Assembly (NCBI GenBank): GCA_963708675.1
Contig: CAVPTO010000003.1
Location: 5,332,001-5,396,000, forward strand
Reading direction: 5' to 3'
Length of the DNA: 64,000 nt
Origin: DATAXP01 sp963708675
Lineage (GTDB): Bacteria > Planctomycetota > Planctomycetia > Pirellulales > PNKZ01
A program made the position numbers and the translations under genes. The notes under the pieces are model-generated. The model was not told the DNA's origin and did not search any database. It saw nothing but the letters and a program-made list of their open reading frames with translations. Position 1 is the first letter of the stretch. Each line of letters begins with the position of its first letter. Of this stretch, positions 34,240-42,344 are shown piece after piece.

Positions 34240-35928
34240 ATGTCCGTATTTCAACGCCACCGCCTCGGAATCCTCGTGGCCGCCGTGGTCGTGTTATTCA
34301 CCGGCATCGGGGCGACGACGTTCTGGGATCTCGACGAGGCGATCTATGCCGAAATCGTTCGCGAGATGATTGCCGGCCACGATTGGGTCGTGCCACTGTT
34401 CAATGGCGAACTCGTGACCGACAAGCCGCCGATGGTGTACTGGCTAATGATCGCCGGTTTCGAAGTCTTCGGCCCGTCCGAGTTCGCTGCTCGCGCCGCT
34501 TTCGCAGCGCTGGCCGTCGCGACAGTATTACTGACGTACAACCTCGGCTGTCGTCTTTACAGTCAGCGTGCCGGGCTGTGGGCGGCGCTTGCGCTGACGA
34601 CGAACTTCATCTTCGATATCTCCGCCCGCGCCTGCACGCCCGATTCGCCGTTGCTGTTCTGCACGGTCGCGGCCTTTTGGCTGTACGTGCGCGCCGGTGG
34701 GTTGGAAGGTGCCGCGATACGATGGCCGACGTGGATGGCGATCTACGCCAGCATGGGCGTCGGCACACTCGCCAAGGGGCCGGTCGCGTTCGTGCTGCCG
34801 GTCGCGGTGATGATTCTGTTTCATCTGTTGGCGAATCGAACATCGCTGCATCCGACCGAACTCGTCAAACGCGCGTGGTCGATCGGTCTGCGACATCGCC
34901 CGCTCATGGCCGTGGCGATGATCGCGATCGTTGCCGGACCGTGGTTCTACGCCGTTGGCGCACGAACCGATGGCGTGTGGTTGCGCAGCTTCTTTCTTGA
35001 ACACAACGCCGAGCGTTTCCTGAAACCGAACATGGGGCACTCGGGCCCTGTCTACTATCACGTGCTCGGCGTAATGCTCGGGTTCTTTCCGTGGTCGGTC
35101 TTTCTGCCGCAAGCGATCGTGCATCTCGTGCGACGTGTGCGACAGAACGATGCCTGGCGGCGCGCCGACCTGTTCGTCGCGTGCTGGGCGGGCATGTACA
35201 TCGTCTTCTTTTCGTTCGCCCGCACGAAGCTGCCGAACTACGTGCTGCCGGCGTATCCGGCGTTGGCGCTAGCGACCGGAGCGTTTCTCGATGCGTGGTT
35301 GCGTCAGCCGTCGGTAGCGAACTTCACGTGGCTTCGCGCCGCGTTCCTCTCGACCGCCGCCGGTGGCTTGGTGATGTCGATCGGCTTGGCGATCGCCGCG
35401 ATGGTCGCGCTTCCGGGCGAGAGTTGGATCGGCGTCGTCGGCCTCGCGCCGCTCGTTGGCGGCGCGGTCGCGACTGTTCTTTACGATCGCCATCGTCGCG
35501 ACGCAGCGCTTGCAACGTTCACCGTCTCTGCTGCAGTGCTCATGCTTGCCCTCTTCGCGGTCGCCGGTCCCGCGGTCAACCGCCACAACAGCGCTCCGCG
35601 GATCGTCGCTGCCTGGAGCGCCAACGCCAGCCCGATCGCGCCGCTCGCCACGTTCCGGCACCTCGACCCGAGCGAAGCCTACTACGCCGGTCGCATGGTG
35701 AAGTACTGCATCAATGCCGACGACGTGAAGCAGTTCTTCGCCAGCGCGCCCGAAGCTTGCATGGTCGTCCGAACCGACGAATATCTTGCAGCTGCTCCCG
35801 CGCTGCCGAACGACGTCGTCGTTCTCGATCGCCGCGACCGCTTTTTGAAGGGCGGCGAATTATTGATGCTTGGCCGGCCGAACGCGCTGCGCGTCGCCAA
35901 GCCGCAAACGCCTGCCATCACGCGATAA
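34240..35928 (+). CDS. ArnT/PMT-like membrane glycosyltransferase
   Basis: A 562-residue GT-C fold protein with about 11-12 membrane helices. The first periplasmic loop has the catalytic acidic motif DLDEAIYAEIVREM just after the first helix, followed by TDKPPMVYWLMI, both typical of ArnT/PMT_2 transferases that use polyprenyl-phosphate sugars. A helix-rich middle includes FARTKLPNYVLPAYPALAL (KLPxYxLPxxPxxA motif). ATG 34240 fits; the long upstream extension of the frame overlaps the divergent gene and is not coding. The sugar and acceptor are not known; lipid A is one option. It is convergent with cstA, 4 bases apart. Confidence 0.88.
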   Translation: MSVFQRHRLGILVAAVVVLFTGIGATTFWDLDEAIYAEIVREMIAGHDWVVPLFNGELVTDKPPMVYWLMIAGFEVFGPSEFAARAAFAALAVATVLLTYNLGCRLYSQRAGLWAALALTTNFIFDISARACTPDSPLLFCTVAAFWLYVRAGGLEGAAIRWPTWMAIYASMGVGTLAKGPVAFVLPVAVMILFHLLANRTSLHPTELVKRAWSIGLRHRPLMAVAMIAIVAGPWFYAVGARTDGVWLRSFFLEHNAERFLKPNMGHSGPVYYHVLGVMLGFFPWSVFLPQAIVHLVRRVRQNDAWRRADLFVACWAGMYIVFFSFARTKLPNYVLPAYPALALATGAFLDAWLRQPSVANFTWLRAAFLSTAAGGLVMSIGLAIAAMVALPGESWIGVVGLAPLVGGAVATVLYDRHRRDAALATFTVSAAVLMLALFAVAGPAVNRHNSAPRIVAAWSANASPIAPLATFRHLDPSEAYYAGRMVKYCINADDVKQFFASAPEACMVVRTDEYLAAAPALPNDVVVLDRRDRFLKGGELLMLGRPNALRVAKPQTPAITR

Positions 35929-35932
35929 CTCG

Positions 35933-37690
35933 TCACGCGCTAGCCGCTGCCGGCATCGCTTGCGGCCGCGTCGGGCCAGTCCTCGTGCCGACCAGCACGC
36001 GTACGGCCTCAATGAGCATCAGCGCCGCCAACACCAACAACACCATGCCGATCCACGGCACGGGATCTTTCGGCGCGACCCAGCTTCCGTTGGCATAAAA
36101 CTTCGGCCACGTCATGGCCACTAGCGCCCAGGTGCTCATCGTGTACATGAACACGGTTGGAATGCCGGTGACGAACCACACCCACTTCGCCCGTCGCGTC
36201 CGCCACAGCCACACCGTCACGCCCAACAGCGTGAGCGCCGCGAGGAGTTGATTGCTCGCGCCGAACAGCGACCAAAACGTTTGCCACACCGGGATGCGCT
36301 TCCCGTCGGCGCCCACGGTCGTGTCGATCAAGAAGAACAGCGGAACGCCCGCCGTCAGCCCGGTTCCCAGCCATCGGCCGAAGCGCCCCTGCAATCCCGT
36401 GAGTTCTTGAATAATGTATCGCCCCAACCGCGTGCACACGTCGAGCGTGTCGTACACGAACGTCGTGAACGCCATCAGCGCGAACGAAATGCCGAGCTTC
36501 GGCTCGATATTCACCGTCTCGAGAAACGACCCGATGCCGCGGGCGTAAATCATGTTGGGCCTCGGCGACATCGCGTCCTCGCCGCCTTCTTTCAAAATCA
36601 TCACGCAGCACAGCGAAACGATCGCCACCATCGACTCCAGCAGCATCGCGCCGTAGCCGATCACGCGTGCGTCGGTCTCTTTGCGAAGCTGTTTGCTCGT
36701 CGTGCCGCTGGCGATGAGCGAATGAAAACCCGAGCACGCTCCGCAGGCGATCGTGATGAACAGCACGGGCACCAGCGTCTCCCCCTTCGGCCCCGTCCAT
36801 CCCGTAAACGCGGGATACACTGCCGTCTCATCGCCCAAGATCAGCCCCAACGCGCCGGCCCCAAGTGCGATGTACAAAAAGAATCCGCCCAAGTGACCAC
36901 GCGGCTGCAACAACATCCACATCGGCAACACCGCCGCCACCAGGCAGTACAGCATCAGCAGAATGTTCCACGTCACGTGGGCCATCACGTCCGGATGCTC
37001 CGACGACGCGAAGAACCTGGCAAGGTCGAACGGAATCTTCTGGCCGACCCAAATCGCGACGCCCACGAGCGGCAAGAAGATGACGGTCGCCCAATTCAGC
37101 GATAGCCGCGTGTATCGCAGCAGCGTCCCCATGACGATCGGCAACACCAGATACAGCAGCGAGCTGGTCGCGATGCCGCCGCCGGTGACTTTCGTCACGC
37201 CGTCTTCGAGCGTCTGCTCGCCGACGAACGAGCTGGCCGTGATGTCGGTGAACGCGACGATGATGTAGATGAGCGCGATCCACACGAATGACAGGAACAA
37301 TAGAAACGACCGATGGCTCATGTGATCGCGAACCACCTCGGCAATCGACCTCGCCTTGTGCCGAATCGACGCCGTCAGCGCCGTCATGTCGTGCACGCCG
37401 CCGATGAAGATCGAACCCACGATCAACCAGATCAATGCCGGCACCCAGCCGAACATCACCCCTGCCAGAATCGGCCCCACGATCGGCCCCGCCGCCGCGA
37501 TCGCCGAGAAGTGTTGCGACAACAGAAACTTCGGCTCGATCGGCTCGTAGTCGATATCGTCGCGCAGCTCGACGGCAGGCGTGATCGCGTTGGGGTCGAG
37601 TTTTAGAAGCCGCGACAACAGCCGCCCGTACGTGAAGTACGCGATCGTGAGGATGACGGCAGACGCGACAACAATCGGCAGAAGGCTCAT
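35933..37690 (-). CDS. cstA: Carbon starvation protein CstA-like peptide/pyruvate transporter
   Basis: A 585-residue integral membrane protein with about 15 helices. The N-terminal part has LLSQHFSAIAAAGPIVGPILAG, VGSIFIGGVHDMTALTASIRHKARSIAEV and later CGACSGFHSLIASGTTSKQL, all CstA signatures. CstA imports peptides or pyruvate during carbon limitation. ATG 37690 starts the family core; the extra upstream frame runs into intergenic repeats. The protein is shorter than the 700-residue E. coli form and belongs to the shorter subgroup. Confidence 0.93.
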   Translation of the reverse strand: MSLLPIVVASAVILTIAYFTYGRLLSRLLKLDPNAITPAVELRDDIDYEPIEPKFLLSQHFSAIAAAGPIVGPILAGVMFGWVPALIWLIVGSIFIGGVHDMTALTASIRHKARSIAEVVRDHMSHRSFLLFLSFVWIALIYIIVAFTDITASSFVGEQTLEDGVTKVTGGGIATSSLLYLVLPIVMGTLLRYTRLSLNWATVIFLPLVGVAIWVGQKIPFDLARFFASSEHPDVMAHVTWNILLMLYCLVAAVLPMWMLLQPRGHLGGFFLYIALGAGALGLILGDETAVYPAFTGWTGPKGETLVPVLFITIACGACSGFHSLIASGTTSKQLRKETDARVIGYGAMLLESMVAIVSLCCVMILKEGGEDAMSPRPNMIYARGIGSFLETVNIEPKLGISFALMAFTTFVYDTLDVCTRLGRYIIQELTGLQGRFGRWLGTGLTAGVPLFFLIDTTVGADGKRIPVWQTFWSLFGASNQLLAALTLLGVTVWLWRTRRAKWVWFVTGIPTVFMYTMSTWALVAMTWPKFYANGSWVAPKDPVPWIGMVLLVLAALMLIEAVRVLVGTRTGPTRPQAMPAAASA

Positions 37691-37752
37691 GGGCGGATGC
37701 TCATTGGCGGCGGGATGAACGATCGCATTGTACCAACGATCTCGGCCCCAAG

Positions 37753-37774
37753 CCCACGGCCTGCCGGCCGTGGG
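37753..37774. repeat. GC-rich hairpin upstream of cstA
   Basis: CCCACGGCC and GGCCGTGGG form a 9-bp stem with a TGCC loop. It sits about 63 bases upstream of the cstA start, at the edge of the repeat-rich spacer. Confidence 0.5.
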
Positions 37775-37897
37775 TTGAAGTGTTTTGTGCCCCCGACTTT
37801 TTCCCCGGCCATACACAGGGGGGTTTTGTGCAATAAGTCGCCGCTCTTCCAGCGCCCTGTGCAACCAGCCCGCCGCGCAAGCGAGGGAAGAACATTC

Positions 37898-38020
37898 TCC
37901 CTCTCCCCTTGCGGGAGAAGGCCGGGGTGAGGGGTGTGGGAAGCGTGTACTCGCGCCGACCCCTCACCCGGCGATTTCGCCTGCGGCGAACTCGCCACCC
38001 TCTCCCGCAAGGGGCGAGGG
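37898..38020. repeat. Inverted intergenic repeat (CCCTCTCCC..GGGTGAGGGG type)
   Basis: The left arm near 37898-37937 (CCCTCTCCCCTTGCGGGAG followed by GGGGTGAGGGGTG) is mirrored near 37961-38020 (CCCCTCACCC, then CACCCTCTCCCGCAAGGGG). It is the widespread non-coding repeat seen between genes in many bacteria. No coding function. Confidence 0.6.
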
Positions 38021-38064
38021 TAAGCACAGCGGCCTTCACGACAACACCATTCGCGGAGGAGATA

Positions 38065-38176
38065 GAACCACAGATTACACGGATGAACACAGATAAGGGG
38101 AGGGTTGGCACCAGCCGAGAACACGTTCCTCTCATCTCCTGCCGCATCCGTGTTTATCTGTGTGCATCTGTGGTTC
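38065..38176. repeat. Inverted intergenic repeat (AACCACAGAT..ATCTGTGGTT type)
   Basis: AACCACAGATTACACGGATG begins at about 38066 and its inverted partner GTTTATCTGTGTGCATCTGT ends with GTGGTT at about 38176; the arms are 50 bases apart. It adjoins the preceding GC-rich repeat, so the 519-base spacer 37691-38209 is almost all repeats. Confidence 0.6.
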
Positions 38177-38209
38177 CAATCCGTCGTTGGCACCCGATGC
38201 TCACAGCCA

Positions 38210-38647
38210 TCACTCCTGCCCCCGCCGCGAGAACAGCCGCTTCAGCTTTTGCATCACGCCGATGCGGATCTTCTTCTCGGGAATCTCGCTGGCGATGACG
38301 CTGCCGATGCCGTACAGCGTCTCTTTCACTTGGGCGACGGTGTACACGTCGGGCTGGCGGGCGCGGTAGTCGTCGGGATTGATCCGTTCGAGATACCAGG
38401 CACTCGCTCGCCAACTCTTCTCGCCGCAGTTGCGAATGTTCTGCAGATGCTTGAGCTCGCGATGCATCTCCGCCGTCCGCACTTGCTCAGCGAACTTGGC
38501 ATCCCTCAACACCAGATGCCTCACCGCGCTCGGCGTCACTCCCACAAACCCCGCCGCGCTCCGCCCGCTGCACCCCGCCGTCACCAGCAGGCAATACTTT
38601 TGCCGCACTTCCTCCGTCAGCTTCACCGGTCGCCCTGTCCTCGCCAT
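38210..38647 (-). CDS. Terminase-small-subunit-like HTH protein
   Basis: A 145-residue basic protein. The first 60 residues hold a helix-turn-helix (RPVKLTEEVRQKYCLLVTAG..AAGFVGVTPSAVRHLVLRD) like the DNA-binding domain of phage terminase small subunits and related HTH proteins, followed by helices (AEQVRTAEMHRELKHLQNI, SWRASAWYLERINPDDYR). No terminase large subunit, portal or other phage gene is near, so it is an orphan, perhaps domesticated. ATG 38647 gives a standard start. It is surrounded by repeats on both sides. Confidence 0.7.
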   Translation of the reverse strand: MARTGRPVKLTEEVRQKYCLLVTAGCSGRSAAGFVGVTPSAVRHLVLRDAKFAEQVRTAEMHRELKHLQNIRNCGEKSWRASAWYLERINPDDYRARQPDVYTVAQVKETLYGIGSVIASEIPEKKIRIGVMQKLKRLFSRRGQE

Positions 38648-38730
38648 GGCCGAGGATGTTAGAGAAAGTCGTGGCCTACTTTCAACGGTAGAATTGGCTC
38701 ACTTCTGGCGTTGCACTGAGCCGCAAATCG

Positions 38731-38818
38731 TTTGAATAGCCCAGGCCTTCAGGCCTGGGATCGAGACAGGGCGCGATGTAGCCCGTTCACCCAGGCGTGA
38801 ACGCCTGGGCTAATCAAA
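38731..38818. repeat. Paired-palindrome element, copy 1 (MITE-like)
   Basis: An 88-base unit that starts TTTGAATAGCCCAGGC and ends GCCTGGGCTAATCAAA, so its ends are imperfect inverted repeats. It contains two palindromes, GCCCAGGCCTTCAGGCCTGG at 38739 and CCCAGGCGTGAACGCCTGGG at 38790, and a 30-base unique centre. Copy 2 at 41091-41181 has the same plan and orientation. Confidence 0.75.
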
Positions 38819-38842
38819 AGAGTCGAGGGCGAGGTGGGTAGC

Positions 38843-38950
38843 CCGGACAACTTGTTGTCCCGGTCGCAGTATGCGACAAGAGGTGAGAGTCGCACAGTGA
38901 CGCATTGCCATGCAACTCTATTGCTTCGCAACGCTGACAACAAGTTGTCG
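38843..38950. repeat. Pair of ACAAC-TTGTTGT palindromes
   Basis: CCGGACAACTTGTTGTCC (38843-38860) and GACAACAAGTTGTCGG (38936-38951) are related palindromes 75 bases apart in opposite orientation. They lie in the upstream region of the gene at 39030. The region 38648-39029 (382 bases) holds only these and the preceding element. Confidence 0.55.
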
Positions 38951-39029
38951 GTGCCACTCGCGCAAACAAGGAAGCCGGCGGCAAAATGCCCTCGTATCAA
39001 CCCTTTGCAGGTTTCTGGGAGTCTTAATT

Positions 39030-40211
39030 GTGCCAACCGATGAAAAGCAGATGAAGGCAATTCAACTGTTTTGCACCAGGTCTACTGGTGAAAACCGCCC
39101 GTCGGGTCCGAATGATCAAGCGTGGGTTGGTCTCATTCGTGACATATCATACTTCGATTTTGGCAAGGCCATGGACGAGAAGCGTGCTCTCGTCATCGCG
39201 AAAGTGGTCCGTCGGGAATTTCGGAATGGTGGGAACTGGAGTCAACGGCTCAAGGGTCCCGGAGCCCATGAAAACATCTTGCGTGTGATACGTGAAGAAC
39301 TGGAAAATGCATCGGAGCCTAAAGAGGGCGATGTACAGTTTGAAAAGGGGCAAATCGTTCACCATCTGGAATTGGGTCTTGGCAAGGTTCTCGTCAAATC
39401 CGGACGCAATCTGATTATTTTTTTCAAAGACCAAGAGCAGAATCCAAAAACAATATTGGCAAGGCAGTCGGCGCTCGAAGTGGTAAACGGACCAGCGGAT
39501 CCATGGTTAGAGAATCTCGAAGTCTCGTTGACAAGAACCGGTGAACTTCGCCAGTACTACCTCACTCACAAAGCAGCAGTTGATAAATTTCTGCGTCATT
39601 TTCCCGGTGGTTTCGGCGATCCAAAGTACCGCGAGAACGAGCGGAGATACAAATGGGAAACACACGAACTCTGGGATGCCAGGCTTGGTAAATCGGAGTT
39701 CGGTCGTCTTCTGGGGGAAAAGGCATTTGCCGAGATCGTCCATCGGGCGCTTCAGATTGAGTCCAAAGTCAACCTGATGTTCACTGTTGAGAAGGCTGCG
39801 CTGCGTGATGCCGTCAAGGAATTGGATGCCGCCAAAGAATTCTCACTCGGCTTGTACGACCTAATTTACGGCGATGTGGATTTCGAGCAGCGATTCGATC
39901 AGTTTACCGAGATGCTAAACCGGTTACCACAGCCCCAATCCGCGACGGCCAAATGGCCGATCCAAACGATTTATCCATTTCTGGCACTGCCTAACGAGCA
40001 TTTGTTTCTCAAGCCATCGGTAACTCAGAAAGCCGCCGAACGTCGAGCGTTCTCTCTTAACTACAAGCCGGAGCCGAACTGGTTAACGTATTCATGCCTT
40101 CGTCGATTTGGACAACTCCTGATGCACGACTTGGCGGACTTGGGCCCACGGGACATGATCGACATTCAATCTTTTATCTACGTCACCGGGGATGAAAACT
40201 ACCCGCAATAA
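39030..40211 (+). CDS. Unknown protein with an SH3-like segment, AT-richer than its neighbours
   Basis: GTG 39030 is preceded by GGGAG with 8-base spacing and gives 393 residues; ATG 39051 is the alternative. Residues about 100-150 (FEKGQIVHHLELGLGKVLVKSGRNLIIFFKD) resemble the small SH3-like domain at the C-terminus of UvrD-type helicases. The C-terminal half is mainly helical and ends in WPIQTIYPFLALPNEHLFLKPSVTQ and DLGPRDMIDIQSFIYV, which look well conserved, though I cannot name the family. Codon use is richer in A/T and Lys than neighbours, and paired-palindrome elements lie on both sides of this gene plus mtfA, suggesting acquisition. Function unknown; a nucleic-acid or defence role is only a guess. 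Confidence 0.75.
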   Translation: MPTDEKQMKAIQLFCTRSTGENRPSGPNDQAWVGLIRDISYFDFGKAMDEKRALVIAKVVRREFRNGGNWSQRLKGPGAHENILRVIREELENASEPKEGDVQFEKGQIVHHLELGLGKVLVKSGRNLIIFFKDQEQNPKTILARQSALEVVNGPADPWLENLEVSLTRTGELRQYYLTHKAAVDKFLRHFPGGFGDPKYRENERRYKWETHELWDARLGKSEFGRLLGEKAFAEIVHRALQIESKVNLMFTVEKAALRDAVKELDAAKEFSLGLYDLIYGDVDFEQRFDQFTEMLNRLPQPQSATAKWPIQTIYPFLALPNEHLFLKPSVTQKAAERRAFSLNYKPEPNWLTYSCLRRFGQLLMHDLADLGPRDMIDIQSFIYVTGDENYPQ

Positions 40212-40226
40212 TTTTGCATCAGTTTA

Positions 40227-41021
40227 TCACCCGCCTTCCAACCTCGTCGGGTCTTGCCGGTAGAACTCTCTTAGCACGTCGAACAACTCAGGGTGCAACT
40301 CGTGCATTGCGCTGGGTAGCTCGAAGAAGGTCTCGGTGCTCACGGCGAAGAACTCGCTGAGGTTCTTCGCGCCGTAGCAGTCGATGAGCGTGCCGTAGCC
40401 CGCGTCGCAGGCGGCGGTGAGCTGGCGGTAGTGCTCGTGGACCACGTCGATCCAGCGGCGACGTTGGGCGGCGGTGTCCAGGGGCGGCATGCCGTCGGTG
40501 ACGCGACCGTTGAGCATGTCAAGCTGATGCGCGAACTCGTGCATCACGACGTTGCGTCCACGCGTCTCGTGTCGGGCTTCGGACAGAACCTGATCCCATG
40601 CGAGGATCACGGGGCCACGATACCAGGCTTCGCCCACGCGTGAGGTGTCGGCCTCGAGCACTGTTCCGCCTTGGGAGGACACCACCGCGCGGGCCACGAA
40701 CGCGTTCGGGTACACGAGGATCGAAAGGATGTCCTCGAAATGTTCGCCGCCGGCGTCGGAGGTGTCGAAGCCGAGCATGAGAATGCCGACCAAGGCGGCG
40801 ACCGTGACCCGCACCTCGTCGGTCATCGTGAAGCCCGCGCACCCTTCCCACTTCTTCTCGGAAATAAACACGCGAATGAAACTCTGCACCTTCGCCTTTT
40901 CGCTCGCGTTGAGCCGATCGTACAGCCGCACGTTCTCGCGGAGGATGTCGAACCACGCCGTCGGAAACGGCTCGGCCAACAGCGCGCGCCGCCGCCGTCG
41001 CCGCAGCCACGGGAAGAGCAT
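40227..41021 (-). CDS. mtfA: MtfA-family zinc metallopeptidase
   Basis: A protein of about 264 residues from ATG 41021 (MLFPWLRRRRRRALLAEPF). It has the zinc motif HEFAH in NVVMHEFAHQLDMLNG, the downstream Glu region SEFFAVSTETFFELP, and the family patterns FDILRENVRLYDRLNASEKAKVQ and YRGPVILAWDQVLSEA. MtfA (formerly YeeI) is a cytosolic aminopeptidase-like protein that interacts with the glucose regulator Mlc in E. coli. ATG 41081 and ATG 41072 are alternative starts. It is convergent with the gene at 39030-40211, 15 bases apart. Confidence 0.9.
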   Translation of the reverse strand: MLFPWLRRRRRRALLAEPFPTAWFDILRENVRLYDRLNASEKAKVQSFIRVFISEKKWEGCAGFTMTDEVRVTVAALVGILMLGFDTSDAGGEHFEDILSILVYPNAFVARAVVSSQGGTVLEADTSRVGEAWYRGPVILAWDQVLSEARHETRGRNVVMHEFAHQLDMLNGRVTDGMPPLDTAAQRRRWIDVVHEHYRQLTAACDAGYGTLIDCYGAKNLSEFFAVSTETFFELPSAMHELHPELFDVLREFYRQDPTRLEGG

Positions 41022-41090
41022 TTCGAGCAAGACGAATTGCCGCACGGGATGAGGGTCTCCGAGACGATGCATGACAATCATTACGAGGTT

Positions 41091-41181
41091 CGTTTGAATA
41101 GCCCAGGCCTTTAGGCCTGGGATCGTGGGGCGATGGGGGCGTCCGCCGTGCACCCAGGCCTAAAGGCCTGGGCTAACCAAA
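41091..41181. repeat. Paired-palindrome element, copy 2 (MITE-like)
   Basis: A 91-base unit with the same plan as 38731-38818: start TTTGAATAGCCCAGGC, palindrome GCCCAGGCCTTTAGGCCTGG, ATCG, a different centre, palindrome CCCAGGCCTAAAGGCCTGGG, and end GGGCTAACCAAA. It has the same orientation as copy 1, with the unknown gene and mtfA between them. Confidence 0.75.
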
Positions 41182-41195
41182 ACGCCGCGTGCGTG

Positions 41196-41238
41196 GACTA
41201 TGATATCGCCATGCGAAACATTTCATCTGCATCGATCG
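41196..41238 (+). pseudogene. Duplicated 5' end of the Tat-exported enzyme gene (remnant)
   Basis: These 43 bases match 43991-44033 with two mismatches. They cover 15 bases before the ATG and the first 28 coding bases (MRNISSASI) of the propeller enzyme gene at 44006. The match ends abruptly before the twin-arginine region, and nothing downstream resembles the rest of that gene. A remnant of a lost paralogue or a copied leader is likely. Confidence 0.6.
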
Positions 41239-41306
41239 CGCCTCGTCCCTCGCTTGCGCTTCGGGCTGGTAGTCGAGAAGGATGGTGCGTCGAACCCGCC
41301 GCTCCG

Positions 41307-41334
41307 CGGCGAGCAAGCTCGCCGGCTAAACGGG
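41307..41334. repeat. Dispersed 28-bp repeat, copy 1
   Basis: The 28 bases with core GCGAGCAAGCTCGCCGGCTA recur exactly at 45242-45269 and with changes at 61287-61314 and near 42070-42095. An inner inverted repeat GGCGAG..CTCGCC is visible. Confidence 0.65.
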
Positions 41335-41347
41335 AAAAGTTTTAGCT

Positions 41348-41371
41348 AGCCCAGGCCTTTAGGCCTGGGAT
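41348..41371. repeat. Single palindrome of the AGGCCTTTAGGCCT family
   Basis: Half of the paired-palindrome element: GCCCAGGCCTTTAGGCCTGG with the flanking AT that follows it in the full copies. It lies 28 bases upstream of the DUF6794 gene. Confidence 0.65.
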
Positions 41372-41398
41372 TGGAGTGAGACGTTAGAATGTTCGGCC

Positions 41399-42040
41399 AT
41401 GAAACGATGGCGGTTTCCCATCTTCGTGGCGTGCGCGCTGCTGTGCGTCTTTTGGTTGTCGGGACGCGAGAAGACGAGGATCCCTAAAGACCTCGACGAT
41501 GCGCATCGCGAGCTCGGCAGGTTGTTTTCATCAGCCGAGATCGAACGCATTCGGGCCATGCCGGAAGAACGTGACATGATCGAGTATCACATGGGCCTGG
41601 GTGTGTATCTGAGGAACGAATGGGGTTTGTGGAAGGGGTCGCGGCTGTCCGAATACTTCAATACGCTCGGCATTGGTCATCCCGACGACATCTCCGGGAT
41701 CATTCTCGACACGTTCTGGTGCAAACTCCACGATCAGCCGTTTCGTCTGCAAGAGCGGACCGCGTATTACCAAGAGTACTGGCGGTCGGTGGAAAAACCC
41801 AAAGGCGGCAGCCCGAAAGACGGAGCGAGAATCGTGTGGGTGATCACACAAGGCGACGGGGCTGGAACTGTTCACTTAGGCATCAGCGTGTCGGATGAAA
41901 GTTACTGGCGATACGTATACGGAACAGATCGCGGCATCGAGCCCGCGACCGAGGAGGATCGCAAGAGCCTCGACGAGCTTCGTAAGACGTGGAACAGACT
42001 GGGGACCACGTTCGAGGAAATGGCCGCGATACCGGACTAG
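41399..42040 (+). CDS. DUF6794-type protein with N-terminal membrane anchor
   Basis: A 213-residue protein with an N-terminal hydrophobic segment (PIFVACALLCVFWLSG). The domain at about 30-115 has the pattern PKDLDDAHRELGRLF, HMGLGVYLRNEWGLWKGSRLSEYFNTLGIGHPDDISGIILDTFW, which I recognise as the DUF6794 type. The C-terminal half (VWVITQGDGAGTVHLGI) is unassigned. Members often occur as multiple copies near toxin-immunity or secretion loci; nothing here shows that. The paired repeats upstream suggest a variable region. Confidence 0.7.
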   Translation: MKRWRFPIFVACALLCVFWLSGREKTRIPKDLDDAHRELGRLFSSAEIERIRAMPEERDMIEYHMGLGVYLRNEWGLWKGSRLSEYFNTLGIGHPDDISGIILDTFWCKLHDQPFRLQERTAYYQEYWRSVEKPKGGSPKDGARIVWVITQGDGAGTVHLGISVSDESYWRYVYGTDRGIEPATEEDRKSLDELRKTWNRLGTTFEEMAAIPD

Positions 42041-42144
42041 CGTTTGGACGCGAGAATGATGGGACGTCGAACGATCCGCCACGCGGCGAGCTCGCCGGCT
42101 TTTGATCCTCAGAAAACCGCGTGAACCAGGGCATACGCGTCGTA

Positions 42145-42205
42145 TCACCGCTTGCGGTTTCGCGCGTCACATGTGGGCGGTATGCGCGAAACCTCAAGCG
42201 GTGAT
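42145..42205. repeat. Inverted repeat with ACCGCTTGCGGTTTCGCG arms
   Basis: ATCACCGCTTGCGGTTTCGC (42145) and its complement GCGAAACCTCAAGCGGTGAT (ending 42205) form a 22-bp stem with one mismatch and a 17-base loop. The same arm recurs singly near 59910-59930. The spacer 42041-42344 (304 bases) holds this, a degenerate copy of the 28-bp repeat near 42070-42095, and otherwise nothing I can name. Confidence 0.65.
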
Positions 42206-42344
42206 GGATAGCATTATCGCGATTAACGTTGTTTTCTGAGGATCAGTAAACGTGCCGACGAGGTGAGTGTACCGAACCTTGCAATGACCTCGCTGCTCCC
42301 TTGTAATCGCTCGGAGGATTGCGCGTATACGCGGGAGGGCGGAT

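Noticed and set aside
34062..35000. 312-residue plus-strand frame inside the ArnT-like gene
   Set aside because: It is an Arg-rich +1 shadow of the transferase with no family pattern.
38731..41371. Possible CRISPR array
   Set aside because: The repeats are palindromes in pairs with variable, non-regular spacing and no cas genes; they are dispersed intergenic elements.
38648..41398. A complete transposon or integron between the paired repeats
   Set aside because: No transposase, integrase or attI/attC-like site was found; only the repeats and two ordinary genes are present.
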